DNA from: Ustilago trichophora
Lineage: Eukaryota; Basidiomycota; Ustilaginomycetes; Ustilaginales; Ustilaginaceae
Assembly: GCA_900323505.1 (NCBI GenBank)
Contig: OOIN01000018.1
Location: 248,001 to 312,000, forward strand
Direction of reading: 5' to 3'
Length of the DNA stretch: 64,000 nucleotides
Shown: piece by piece, positions 51,301-61,344 of the stretch
Numbering within the stretch: the first letter of the stretch is position 1
Layout of the letters: each line of letters starts with the position of its first letter
The notes under the pieces: generated by a model
Database searches by the model: none
What the model saw: the letters and a program-made list of their open reading frames with translations, nothing else
Told to the model about the DNA's origin: nothing
Position numbers and translations under genes: made by a program

Positions 51301-54075
51301 AAAAGCGGAAGCTTTGCTAGTGACTTGCTGTGATTGTGGCTGCCCGAACGCCGATGGCGATGCCATGGAACCTCCAAACGCTGACGGAGCCTGCTGTTGT
51401 GGCTTGGCACCAAACGAAGGCGCTCCACTCGCTTGCCGAGGGTGAACGAAAGGCTGCATCGTTGTACCCGCTGCCATTGCCGGTGCTTGTGGTCCGCTTT
51501 GTGCACTCGGCATACCGGCTCTTGCACCTGAAGCACGGCCATCGACGATATCAGCGCTGGTGAACGAGCCACGCTTAGACTCGACGATGGTAGAGCTGAA
51601 AGGAGTCGCAAGCGGCTTGTCCTCGTTGATGGTGGCGCTACGATGTATCTTGACGCCCACGGGGAGGTCAGCTTCATACTCGAGCTCGAGGGTCAGATGT
51701 GTCGCCATAGCCACGACCTGTTCGGGCGAATCCATTCCGAGCACGTGCTGGACTCTTTCGATTGGAAGTGCTCTGTGCTGCGCCATGTATGCCTTGGCCA
51801 TGGCTTTAACGGCGCCGATTCGCACCGAGCTGAAAGAATTCTCGGCAAGGCAGGCCATGAGATAGTTGACGTTGGGTTTACGCAGTTCGGCAAAGAACTT
51901 GGAGAAGAAATTGAGCGTAGCCTCTGTATTTCTCGGCTGACCTCGCTTCTCCAAATTGTTGGAGCGCTGCGCTAATTGACGCAAGTTGAGCGCAGTTTGT
52001 ACCAGGGGTGAGCGGAAGATGTCACCTGGCAGTAGCTCGGCCTCTCGTAGCGTCTCGGGATCGCGGAGATGGAGCAAGAGGTTGTAGGCGCGGAACTCGG
52101 CCTCATTGGGTGAAGCTTGTCGGCCGCCGCCGCTGGCACCGCTCGCAGATGACTTTCGGCGATTATCATCGTAGAACTCGATCAGACTGCGCATGGTCTT
52201 GCGTAACTGTTCGAGTTCCTGCTGTTCACTCCAGCCTTCTGCACCGGGTCCGCCCCGCCAGTGGAGACAGAGGATATGGTACCTGGCAATGCGCTCGTGA
52301 CATTCAATCGCAATCGAGCCTCCTTCACTTTGCACGATAAAGTCTTGACGTACCGCTCGTGTACGATTCCACAGGAAGCCTTGGACGGCTGTGAACCTGG
52401 GATCGTTTGGATCGGCGGGTAAAAGGTCGTGAAAGAGATAGTCAAGGGTGCGCTTGAGCACAGGAGGAGGTCGAACATCTTCCGGCAGTGGCAGTTCACG
52501 TCCCGCTGCGGGACGGCGATAGATCTTGACAGCGATGCGTGGATCCACGCGGTCGGTGCCAGGATAGAGTTCAAGAGGATCAAGCTCCTTTTGAAACTCA
52601 CGCTCTTCGCGTTCGAATTCGGGGCACATATCCTGACAAGTGCCGACAAGCTTGACCGCCAGAGCGAGATCGGTTGGCTTGTCGGGGTCAGGAAGCACGC
52701 CTGATTTGATGTATGCGTTCCGTAGGGCATCCCTGCCCCCCTTCATCTCGAGAAAGCGGTTGCCGACTTTGGGAGCATCCTCGAAGCGCTTTTTGCGCAG
52801 CTCATCCTCGTCTTGGGTACCTTTGGCTGCCTCGGCAGCCGAAGTGAATGGAGATTGAGAGCCGTCGCCCGGTGTTGACGTACCATTGCGATCTTTGCGA
52901 AGGAAATTGGAGAACGAACTGGTAGGTGCAGCGGCAGGTGCAGCAGCAGAAGTCAATTGGCCTGGTGGCTGAACAGCGGTCGTTGAGGGCGAAGCCGCAG
53001 GCGCACTGGTCTGTGGTCGAGATGCCGAAAACGCAGAGCCGGATCCGAAGGCGGACGGATTGCTACCAAAAGCAGAGGAAGAAGGGACGGCGGAGCTCCC
53101 GAACGCTGAAGGCGCGGATGCGAATCCAAAGCTTGGGACGGATCCTGACGTCGAAGTATTGACGAACACGGTCGTGGGAGCGCCTTTGTCATCGTTGGTG
53201 GCGGATCCGAAAGCAGAAGCACCGGTCCCAAAGCTTTGCGTCGTTTGGTTTGCCGTACTTGACCCAATGAATGAGGATGCGCTTGTGCTCGACTGACCGC
53301 CATCATTCTGTGGAGGAGCTGGCGCGCCAAAGACTGACCGTGAATTCGAAGCCGATCCACTCATCGCGTTGAAAGACGAGGAAGGGCCAGATGGATGTGT
53401 GTTGAACGTGGTTGATTTGTTGGCAAAGGGCCGTGGTCGAGGTCGGGCAGCATATGTGTTGCTAGGACCAGCGTCCATGTTGGCCGAACTCACATCCTCC
53501 ATTGGGCCCGACGACTGGTTGTTATTCGTATGGGAAGCGAAAGGTCTAGCAGGGCGAACCATGCCACCGCCTCTTCCACCTCGGAACGAACCGTTTGGAG
53601 GTCTGCCCTCTTGCCCCATGCCTGGACCCGTGGACCGAGAGGTAAAGGGTCTTGGTCTGTTGCCGAAAGTTGACGATTGCTGTTGCTGAGCCTGTTGCTG
53701 CGTCTGAGATTGTTGTCCGCCCATGAAGGGACGCGGTCGATTTTGATGTCCACCGTTCATAGGGCGTGGAGCATTGAACCCAGACTGTTGCGCTGAAGGT
53801 CTTGGCCCTCCATTGAAAGATCGTGATGCACCGAAGCTGACTTGTTGTTGCCCATTGTTCAGGCCAGAAGAGAAGGCGGATGTCGAGGCATTCTGGGCCG
53901 GTGGTCGAGCGAATGTATTCGGTGGTGCGCTGCTTGTCGATGCAGATGGAGACTGAGGCCGTGTGAATGCGCCAAAGGCAGAGGGTCTAGGTGAAGCACC
54001 AGCGCCAAAGCTAGAGCTAGGGCCGAAACCGGATCCAGACCCAGATCCGAAGCCAGAGCCAGAGCCCTGCTGCAT
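48313..54075 (-). CDS. sac3: Sac3/GANP-family mRNA export factor with FG-rich N-terminus
   Basis: This intact 1,920-residue frame starts at the ATG at 54075. Residues 1 to about 440 are Ser/Gly/Phe-rich with many FG and SAFG repeats, resembling a nucleoporin. The Sac3/GANP domain begins near 475 with LVGTCQDMCPEFEREERE and continues through LFHDLLPADPNDPRFTAVQGFLWNRTRAVRQDF and a PCI-type helical region to about 790. A second low-complexity, FG-containing region follows (about 800-1120). Then come Ala/Lys-rich helices and a region with RAWQRWSEVLDERRDREQQR, a candidate binding site for Cdc31 and Sus1. The C-terminus resembles GANP rather than the short yeast Sac3. TREX-2 couples transcription to export at the nuclear pore. 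Cdc31/Sus1 binding is inferred. Confidence 0.93.
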   Translation of the reverse strand: MQQGSGSGFGSGSGSGFGPSSSFGAGASPRPSAFGAFTRPQSPSASTSSAPPNTFARPPAQNASTSAFSSGLNNGQQQVSFGASRSFNGGPRPSAQQSGFNAPRPMNGGHQNRPRPFMGGQQSQTQQQAQQQQSSTFGNRPRPFTSRSTGPGMGQEGRPPNGSFRGGRGGGMVRPARPFASHTNNNQSSGPMEDVSSANMDAGPSNTYAARPRPRPFANKSTTFNTHPSGPSSSFNAMSGSASNSRSVFGAPAPPQNDGGQSSTSASSFIGSSTANQTTQSFGTGASAFGSATNDDKGAPTTVFVNTSTSGSVPSFGFASAPSAFGSSAVPSSSAFGSNPSAFGSGSAFSASRPQTSAPAASPSTTAVQPPGQLTSAAAPAAAPTSSFSNFLRKDRNGTSTPGDGSQSPFTSAAEAAKGTQDEDELRKKRFEDAPKVGNRFLEMKGGRDALRNAYIKSGVLPDPDKPTDLALAVKLVGTCQDMCPEFEREEREFQKELDPLELYPGTDRVDPRIAVKIYRRPAAGRELPLPEDVRPPPVLKRTLDYLFHDLLPADPNDPRFTAVQGFLWNRTRAVRQDFIVQSEGGSIAIECHERIARYHILCLHWRGGPGAEGWSEQQELEQLRKTMRSLIEFYDDNRRKSSASGASGGGRQASPNEAEFRAYNLLLHLRDPETLREAELLPGDIFRSPLVQTALNLRQLAQRSNNLEKRGQPRNTEATLNFFSKFFAELRKPNVNYLMACLAENSFSSVRIGAVKAMAKAYMAQHRALPIERVQHVLGMDSPEQVVAMATHLTLELEYEADLPVGVKIHRSATINEDKPLATPFSSTIVESKRGSFTSADIVDGRASGARAGMPSAQSGPQAPAMAAGTTMQPFVHPRQASGAPSFGAKPQQQAPSAFGGSMASPSAFGQPQSQQVTSKASAFESSSSSKLSAAASSFTPSSLGASGSSNAGTLSPSGAFGGFSSFGGSTIGKQDETNKASLPSLGGSGKDASQAEKETATANPLFSGKAASSTSPASDTKPSSLPSFVLGQPAAKDPLATSSVDPNLDRKPAVSVASSFSFGAVPKAHSDASKPSMPSFFASSLGSKDPASAITGASSATAATIEPSDGKNDNAVATPATRKRRASDSKESAAAQAAAAAKADAEAKVQETRKETARAFALNRAFKTLSEEVVRSTAAKTAARAVQEEEVRRKAASRNELLTGIAEHLWLRLAHDHSAQAAEEAGRVAAAEVFRSRSCTMRAWQRWSEVLDERRDREQQRQRLETIRSEIKRRNILARVQAEAINATPDRKLSQHISGISKTSPISHAFSIRQALLTGERAALSSDASNSRLKRKLGDENVSSSSERRTLLRGDAALVERWTRVRRQRNQLWAEGSFLERLADHIEELLLHFRPADLDRLIVLFSGAPNQHVASSWLRVKFGFSPNAPSGSKENESGRDVLEIDLADGSQLELVDVTSSSGGSSLELDSILPVDDEHSQAGLVIFETNPAAAQAKTSAERRKVLSSDRERLEEIASSRLVKKSHLACRLLVVAWSGSEAERNHVMRSSIEDSDDVEMADGDRREGAAQQSLVASLGLDPSRVISSASSPALPSVMVSPKPSQILSRAFERIGVLELDDASVSIEAKLASLLPRAMPDLTPNAHLYETGSRRTTMQDVVGESYDQWVRTCSLLFDLLCALPSPLLSTRTTERVEGVACKVLQILTALANRIVHTVVNLSETILEDENPAEVETIEVPSPSAVNGIASGTKLVSMAMSQLDQLSDQEEEQKLYLRSQLLSSLRSTDANTMELKDVLAVIRTHIDSLFMLALEKLSEVWIGIKPGSDAEWTEARETLDRLCSAAVEEVATETRTIWAEYRASMTPSTTEGTSPSKRIRVSEIPQAQTAEKDKKASKVSELRELVARTRRFLDSPTSSPRI

Positions 54076-54766
54076 GATGGCTTCAAGAGTAACTCCTGCC
54101 GGGGCAGAAAGCTACGAACAGCTGTGGATGGTCCTACGTCGTCTAGCACTGCTGCATGCCGGAGTGTGATGACAGATCGAGCTGCTCAAGTCGTTGTTCG
54201 ATGGAACAAGATAGCCAAGACAAAGAAATGAGCAAGCCAGAGAGGACAGTAGGTGGTGACAACCTAGGTGAGTGTACCACGAGTCGAGTTGGGCAAAGCC
54301 ATGGCCATTCTGATGATTTCACCTCTTGACGCGATTCGCCCTATCCACATTTCGCCGAGTTCCGAATTTATGCCAGCTGTCACATCACATTGCCTTGACT
54401 TTAGATTACATTCTCTACACATGTCTACCCCAACACGGCAGAATGGATTCGTCTCGCTGGCCTACGTCTGTGTCTGCACTTCGATCAGCTTTGAAGGCGG
54501 CTGCTGGAAAGAGATTCGCTGTGGAAAACCGCAGCCAAGCTCGCCGCATCGAGTCTTCTGCGCTGACGTTGACATTTCCGTCAACGGCGCAAACGGGCTC
54601 GCTGTTCTTTCGCAGTCAGCCACACGCTAGCCAGTCAAACATTCGGCACTGATTGTCAAGAGACGTTCGGAATACTGGTTACATTCAAGCGAAGCTATAC
54701 GAACAACATAGGTGACATGGAAAACGTTCGGACCAAGGACGCAATTCTAGGAAAAGTAAAGAAAAT
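54076..54766. other. Intergenic: sac3 promoter and MFS gene 3' flank
   Basis: These 691 bases contain a small ATG frame at 54443-54652 on the plus strand (69 basic residues) that I could not assign. No other feature is visible. Confidence 0.45.
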
Positions 54767-56426
54767 CTAGTACCTGTACTTGAAGTAGGGCGACTCATCA
54801 CCCATGTCGGCAATCTCCTCCTTGGTAAGGCGAGCAGCCTCGCCCGAGTCGATCTTGGCCTGCTTGCGCTTGTTGGCGAGGTAAAGAAGACCGGCGAAGG
54901 AGAGAGCCGACAGGAAAGCAACGGCGTTCATACCAATGTTGATGTAGTGAGCACGGTGGTAGTAAGGAGCCTGCTTCTTGGGGAAGATGTTGGAAGAGAT
55001 GGTACCAGCCAGACCACCGAATCCGACAATGATGGCAATGCAGACCGATCGCTTGGTCTTACCACCGATGGTCTGGGTGAGCGAAGCAACCACACCGGGG
55101 AAAGCAGCGTACGAGCCGGCAGCAGAGATAAACTGAGCACCGTAGGCGATCTTGGGGTGAGTCTTGGCGTAGTTGAGCGAGAGTCCCCAGCCGATACCAG
55201 AGATGAGGGTGCCGAGGCAGATGAAGGGGAATCGGATACCGAAACGGTCCGAAAAGTAGGCGAAAATGACTACGGTGACGGCGGCAACGGTGTAGACGGG
55301 CACGGTAAACAGGTTGGCGTCGATCGAGTTGTACTTGAGCGAGTTCTTGAGAATCGAGGGAAGGGTGAGAGCGGTAGAGTAGAGAGGCGTAATCGTGGTG
55401 ACGTAGCAGATCAGGGTGAAGAGCGTCTTCCAGTCCTTAAGACCGGCCCAAACAAACTTCCATGCGAACTCGTCGTTCATGGGAATGTCGTTGCCGTCAA
55501 AGTGGACACGGTCAGACATGTAGACCTTCTCGGACTCGGTGAGGAAGGGTGCTTTCTCAAGGCCATCGAAGAGCATGAAGTAGGCGAGGACACCAACAAG
55601 GATGGTCAAAGCGCCCTCAACGAAGAAGATGAACGACCAACCTTGGTACTTGCCGGCGTTGGCTTTAGCCAGACCGAAAGCAAGAAGACCACCGAAAGCA
55701 CCAGCAATGGTAGCAGCCGAGAAGAAGAGACCGACGCGAAGCTGGATCGACTTGCGTGGGTAGAGGACGGTAAGGTAGTAGGTGATGCCTGGGAACAGAC
55801 CCGCCTCCGCGGCACCGAGCAGCAAACGCCAGGAGAAGAGGGCGGCAAAGTTGTTGGAGAATCCAGTCAAAAGCATGACAATTCCCCATGCAATCACAAT
55901 GATGGGGATCCACTTCTTAGCTCCCATCTTCTTGAGGATAAGGTTCGAGGGAACTTCCAAAAGACAGTAGAGTGCGAAGAAGATCGACAAGGCTGCAGCG
56001 TATTCGTTGTCCGTGAGTTTCAGCTGGGTTTGCATACCGAGAACCCTTGCGTTACCGATAGCAGTCCTGTGAGATGCAAGAATAAGCGACAAGAAGAGGT
56101 TGGTTAGATTCGAACGCCGATCGGGAAATCTTGCATCTCATTGTGCCGACGCATCGGCCTGTGTAGAGGTGATAGCGAACTAACCTGTCAAGGAAAGAGA
56201 AGAGGTAGAGAACCGAGCAGATGGGGAGGACGTGCCAGTCGAGCTTGCGAATAAGACGGGCAGTCTCCTTGGGGTCCTCGATGGTGGAAGCGGTGGCCTC
56301 AGCGTTAGTGGTACCGGCAGTGAGGATGGGTGCCATGATGACACCATCTTCAAGACGGGAGTCATCCTTCTTCTCGATCGAAGCCGAGTCAGGAGTGTCC
56401 CTTCGGGGGTTGTAGTGAGCCGACAT
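54767..56426 (-). CDS. MFS anion:cation symporter (Dal5/Tna1-like), two exons
   Basis: Exon 1 is 56426-56185 and exon 2 is 56066-54767, giving 513 residues. The 118-base intron has donor GTTAGT and acceptor CTCACAG and restores the motif FSFLDRTAIGNARVLGM across the junction. That motif follows transmembrane helix 1 in the allantoate permease (ACS) family of fungal MFS carriers. About twelve hydrophobic segments are present, with ALYCLLEVPSNLILKKMG and ISGIGWGLSLNYAKTHP. The N-terminal 60 residues and the short C-terminal tail are polar. Relatives carry allantoate, nicotinate, biotin, pantothenate or other organic anions; the substrate cannot be read from sequence. Up to 4.9 kb of gene-free DNA lies upstream. 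Confidence 0.93.
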
Positions 56427-56707
56427 GGTTGCGACTTTTGTGCAATTGAAAAAAAGGTATCGACGCGGGCTGGGATGAGACTGTGGGTATTCTTCCTTGC
56501 AAGAGTGCTATGCCTGCTTGGGGGAGGCTGAAGGAGTGGGAGATGTCAAGAGAAGAGGGGAAGGACGGATGTAGGGAGAAGGACAAGGGACGGAGAGAGG
56601 CGAATGATGAGGATGGGTCTAATGCTTTATATCTTCTAAGGACGCAGCGAGTATTGAAGCTATGCGGGGGTACCATGGGGGACTGCGCGGGGTACAGGGC
56701 CGTGAGT

Positions 56708-56718
56708 GGGGGGGGGGG
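56708..56718. repeat. G11 homopolymer
   Basis: Eleven consecutive G residues, about 280 bases upstream of the MFS gene ATG. Confidence 0.95.
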
Positions 56719-57032
56719 CAATGCACGTACGATCCAACGCTGGGGGAGAGGACGGAGGAAGAGTCTGGGGTGCAGTGGGAGAGAAATTGCCTAACGAGGG
56801 AATCGAGGCTCTGCGTTCGCAGACAGCACCAACGTTGGAGGCTAACACTGACATCAGGGCAGAACAGGAGAGTTTCACCTCACATCAAGGTCCATCATGC
56901 ACGACTGCAGGAAGGTACGGCAAGCAATAAGCGCACTCGATGCTTGGGTTGTGCGACTGTACTGAGGGAGTCCAGAGCGAACGAGTGAGACAGACAGGCT
57001 TTTGGTGGGTCCGGGGTCGACCAATAAGATGA

Positions 57033-57085
57033 AGGCTATCGTGATGCAGCGGAAAGGCTGACAATGAGCAACCCCACGATAGCCT
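57033..57085. repeat. 11-base perfect inverted repeat with 31-base spacer
   Basis: AGGCTATCGTG at 57033-57043 is answered by its exact reverse complement at 57075-57085. The arms contain a GATA core. It lies about 610 bases upstream of the MFS start and could be a hairpin in RNA or a paired protein-binding site. Confidence 0.85.
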
Positions 57086-59917
57086 CAAGATTTGATTTCT
57101 AGCGACAGGCAGAGGAGAGGGCGGTCGGTCATCGAGCGCCGGATTACTGGGCAACGAGCGAAGCAGTCACGAACACGCGTCAGTTGGTGGAGCTTGGAAG
57201 TTCGAGCCTTGACCTTGGATCTTCGGGAAAATTTTTGTGCGGCGAAAGGCTAGAGAGACCGAAGCGGGTGAGTCGGCTTTTACAATCGAGCAGTTCCTGG
57301 GGCAGTACAGCTTTGATGAGGAGGAAATGGGCTGACACGAGGTGTTTGGGGGGAAACAGGGACGGCGATCCAGGAACGCTCGAGACTGACGCATACACGC
57401 CGGTGCCCAAATGACACCAAAAAGGGCAAAGACAGAATTGAGAAACACAGGTGTGCCACGAGGCAGATCTGAAGGCGTAAAAGGACAGCAAGAAGGGTGA
57501 GGATGCTGTGTAGTGTAGAGCGCATGAGACGAGGCGCTGGAGGCCAGGGTGGACGAGGGCTTTGACAATTGCTTGGCAGCAGAAAGACACTGCCTTGATA
57601 CGCTCGGCAAAAGCAAACAGGCGAGTTTGGTTCGAGGCGAGCTGGTTGAGCACGAGGGGACCCCGCATCCATGTATGATGCGAAATGCGAACGAAATGCG
57701 CGGTACAGTGCCATACATACAGGAGACGCAGCACGCAATGAGAGGAAGATTTGGCAAGTGAGGTGGGAGTAGGTGCGGGGTTAGATGTAGGGCATCATTG
57801 GATCGGTAGCGAGAAACAAGCAGATCCTCAACGGAGCTTGATCCGCTTGAGGACGCACTTTTGCACAGCGCACATGGCCAAGGAGAAAGCCTCGTTCTGC
57901 AGAAGCAAGTGAGGATGTGCCACACCTGAGCAAGGGACGGTGAGGAAGAGAAGTATCCGCTTCAATTCTGTTCCGATGCAGGCCGTCTCGGTACTCTAGT
58001 GCGCTCATCAGAGACAACGTGGCACAGTCAGGACACTAGCCTACACAGGAGGCCGACAGGGTGAAAGAGACCTGAAGCGAATCGAGAAGGAAGACGGCGA
58101 AGGCCGCGAATACCGTTTGAACGGGAAACGAAATTTGCGAAGGGGAGTTGAGCCCTGTAACAGCGTTGATTTCTTCGCGAGAAGAAAGGGTAGTCAAATT
58201 ATCTGTGTTGGCGACATTGTTGGACGAGATAGAGCGGTGCCAGAATTTCGAACACCGAAATCCAAACCCAGCTGCACTAGGCAAGTCGTTGCCGCATTGC
58301 CTCCCGCCCGACCGCCGCTATCCTTTGTTGACGCTCTCTAACTGCGAAGGTGATTGCGGCTTTCCAACTTCGAGAAGGGCCGGTAGATGAAAACAAGGGG
58401 AAATATGAATCGCCGCACCGACGTTCCTCGAGTATTCCATAGAAAGAATAAATCTAGACCCTCCCCCTCCTCCTTCATGTTGCCCTTTTTTTTTCTGATG
58501 AAGTCCTACAACATCATGTTTCCGATGGTTTCAGGCGATGTCCGGGATGGAGTGGACTCGACCAAGCCTGCACTGCGTTCTTGCAAGGTGGATTACACTT
58601 CACATTCAGTTTCAAGCATTCTTCATTGTCTGTGCATATTGTACAGTCACAGGCGAGAAGGACGTGACAGGGAAGGCTGTGGACAAGGAAATGGTTTTGC
58701 CGACGAAAAGAGACTTGCTTGTATGGCGCGGTGGGGCAAAGTGGTCCGGAGCGAATATGACAAGCGTGTCAAGAAAGAAACCTGAAATGAAGTTGACCGC
58801 TGCAGAGAGATTGACTGCATCTGGCGAGGGTATGGACGAAGCAGAGAAGGGGGAGTCTTGCTGGGAAAGCAGCTTCTGCATGGATGCATCTTGCCAAGAA
58901 CCAAAGTCGGCGGAGAAAGAATTGGAGCACTGACCTTCTCCCTTCCTTCACTGTGGCTCACGAAGATCAGGCAGTCAGAACTTCGTTACAGAAGAAGGGG
59001 GACGGAGACATCCGAGCTGTGCAAATGGTTACTCCGAGCATGGTAAGTCGCCTGTCGAGTGGATGATGAGCCAGACTGCGACAAATCGTGTCCGTGTTGT
59101 AATGACAGGTCGTTGTCGCCATTTGCAGGCTCGAACGGGCTTATCGTTTTCCAGTGCCAACCATGATTGCATTTTGGACAATTCCATTCAAATCAGTCAA
59201 CGCACTGAATCGCAGCCTCTTGAGATGTACTCTCATCTCTAAGCTCATCGTCTGAGACTGGATCTAGGATGGAAAAATGTGAGCAATGGGGGTGCGCATA
59301 TGTAGTGGCGCTGAATGCGAGTCCTGGGCACCAGTGACATGCTTGTCAAGACGCATTTGCCGAGGCAAGGCCACGTTGCGCTCGCTCGGGTGTGAGGGAA
59401 ATCAGCTAAAATTGGAAAATCAGCACCAAAAATCGACGAGCGGAGATCCATAGTGACAAAGTCGCAGACTGGCCGCCCAAGATCAAGGCGTGGGTGAGAT
59501 AAGCAGGTCTGAGTGGGGGGGGGTAAGTTTATCAGTCGTATCAACCTGTATTCGGGGGAGGGACTTTGAGGGTTGCGGGGAAAGAGCGTCCTTCTACGGT
59601 CGAGACCCGCAAATGTCAAGGGGAATGGTTTCGAATGCGGGCAAACCGACAGTGTGCAACGGCGACACGGGTACAAACACCGTGTTGGCAACCGAGAAAA
59701 GGGCGCCTGTCGAAAAGTGCCAGCCACGAGCGGAAAAGGACAAAGAGACGAACTGCGTCGGCGCTGTTTGAAACGATGCACATCGGAGCTCTTGGCGTTT
59801 CCGACACCGTTGCTACAATCAGACAGTGCGATTGCACGGCCACGTTTCCGTGTAGGGCCCGCCCCCAGCTTTTTTTGCTCTTGCCAAAGACAGCATACAC
59901 TGGAAGTTACAGTGCAG

Positions 59918-59929
59918 TACAGTACTGTA
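59918..59929. repeat. Perfect 12-base palindrome TACAGTACTGTA
   Basis: The palindrome consists of two overlapping copies of the TACTGTA/TACAGTA heptamer. A third copy lies at 59972-59978. Confidence 0.85.
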
Positions 59930-61344
59930 TTACGCAGCGTGGGCAATCTTGCGGAAGCGAGACCTTGGCAGTACAGTAAGATCTTGGCTAAGAGCACTGT
60001 CCTACTCATTCGGCAAATCCAAGCTGGGCGATTCAATCCTTGTTCTGTGCGGTTGAGAATCCGAACAGGTGAGCCAATATGCAAATGTGAGCATTGCCAT
60101 ACCGTGCGCCTTCCGGAAAAATCAAGATGCCGACCACTGAGATCGTCTTGACATGACGAAAGCATCTTGAACTCCTCACCAACGGGCACCCAGTCGACAT
60201 GACATAGCAGCAGATGTTTCGGAGCAGGCCGAGCCAGTCATATTCCTGCTGCGTAAACAGAGAGCCATCGGCCACCCTAGGTTTGCCTCGCAGTCGTTGA
60301 AATGCCTAAACAGGCGCGATTCCCCATCGCACAAGTAACAGAGTCACACGATTCATTCCCATCCAAGCACCACGTCCATTTCCATGAGGTCCTTGCTGCC
60401 AAACACGCTCAACGGCCACGATCTCAAGTCGCTCGTGAGAGCGCCACATCTCTTGCATCAGTATCGTGCTTACGCGTGATCTTGGCAACACATGCGTGCA
60501 CAACCATCCGGCAGCCGCTCGAAGCGATGCTTACTACCCAAAGATGCCTGGATACGGAAGAGAGGATCTTGCCAGGATGGCCATCTTGTCTTGCGGTCGG
60601 TTTAGCCGGAGCAGGCTGCGGCCTCTGCCTACCCCGCATTGTTGTGACCGGTTTTGAAGTTGAACATGAACCTGCATGTAGGCAAATGTGGGGCCCCGTT
60701 CGTTTCCGATGCATCTGTTGCTGAGAAGCTTCTGCTGGAGTTCGGATTAAACAGGCTTTCCTACCCCGCATCTTCTCCTGTACCACCAAGATTAGGTTTG
60801 CGGGGAAGCAACAAAGCTGGCGGGCCAGTGCCAGTTGTTCATGCTATAACGCCGATGGCAAGACTGCAAGGAAAGCTTGCTCGCCAGATACGACTTCAAT
60901 GAAAGGCATCAGCTGGAGATGCATACAAGCGCCAGCACATGTGCCTGCCATGCCTTGCAGACTCAGGTTTCGCACCTCTGGTCTTCAGCCGCAAGCCAAG
61001 CCAAGCTAGTGGTGAGTGCGGAGCCCCGCTCCTTTGCAATGAATCTTCATCAGCAGCCTTGGCTGCTCACTTCCAAATGTTAAGACCCAGACGAGCAAGT
61101 CTATCGAGCAGGAATACCAGTTACAGCAAGCATGCATCTCTCGCAGGATGATCTCTCAATCTCTCCTTTCATTGGAACCCTCAAAAACAGCCCTTCACGA
61201 GCTTCAACAGCCAAATCCTGATCAACGGTGATGCGAATGAAAGAGGGAACTGCATGCAATTAGCTACAAATACACATTGACAAGTTACAAGAGGCGAGTC
61301 ATCGGACGCCAGAGACTTCTTGCGACAAGAAAAAGAGGCTAATG

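Larger units (their letters stand above)
56427..61344. other. 4.9-kb region without a convincing gene
   Basis: The region lies between two same-strand genes. The open frames here overlap each other on both strands, have no recognisable domain and no consistent codon bias. It contains G runs at 56708-56718 (11 G) and 59515-59523 (9 G), an 11-base inverted repeat (57033-57085) and a cluster of TACAGTA motifs at 59918-59978. It may hold a long promoter of the MFS gene, non-coding transcripts or decayed sequence. Confidence 0.5.

Noticed and set aside
57167..57925. A 252-codon minus-strand frame in the gene-poor region
   Set aside because: The product is rich in Cys, Ser and Pro with no pattern of a folded protein, and several other frames overlap it on the same strand.
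59245..60189. A 314-codon minus-strand frame in the gene-poor region
   Set aside because: It overlaps frames on both strands, has no domain and mixes Arg/Cys/Pro in a way typical of non-coding sequence.
60686..61046. Two similar 33-base segments (60686-60718 and 61014-61046), possibly a decayed repeat
   Set aside because: I count about 24 of 33 matches by eye, and the similarity does not extend outwards, so chance is a fair explanation.
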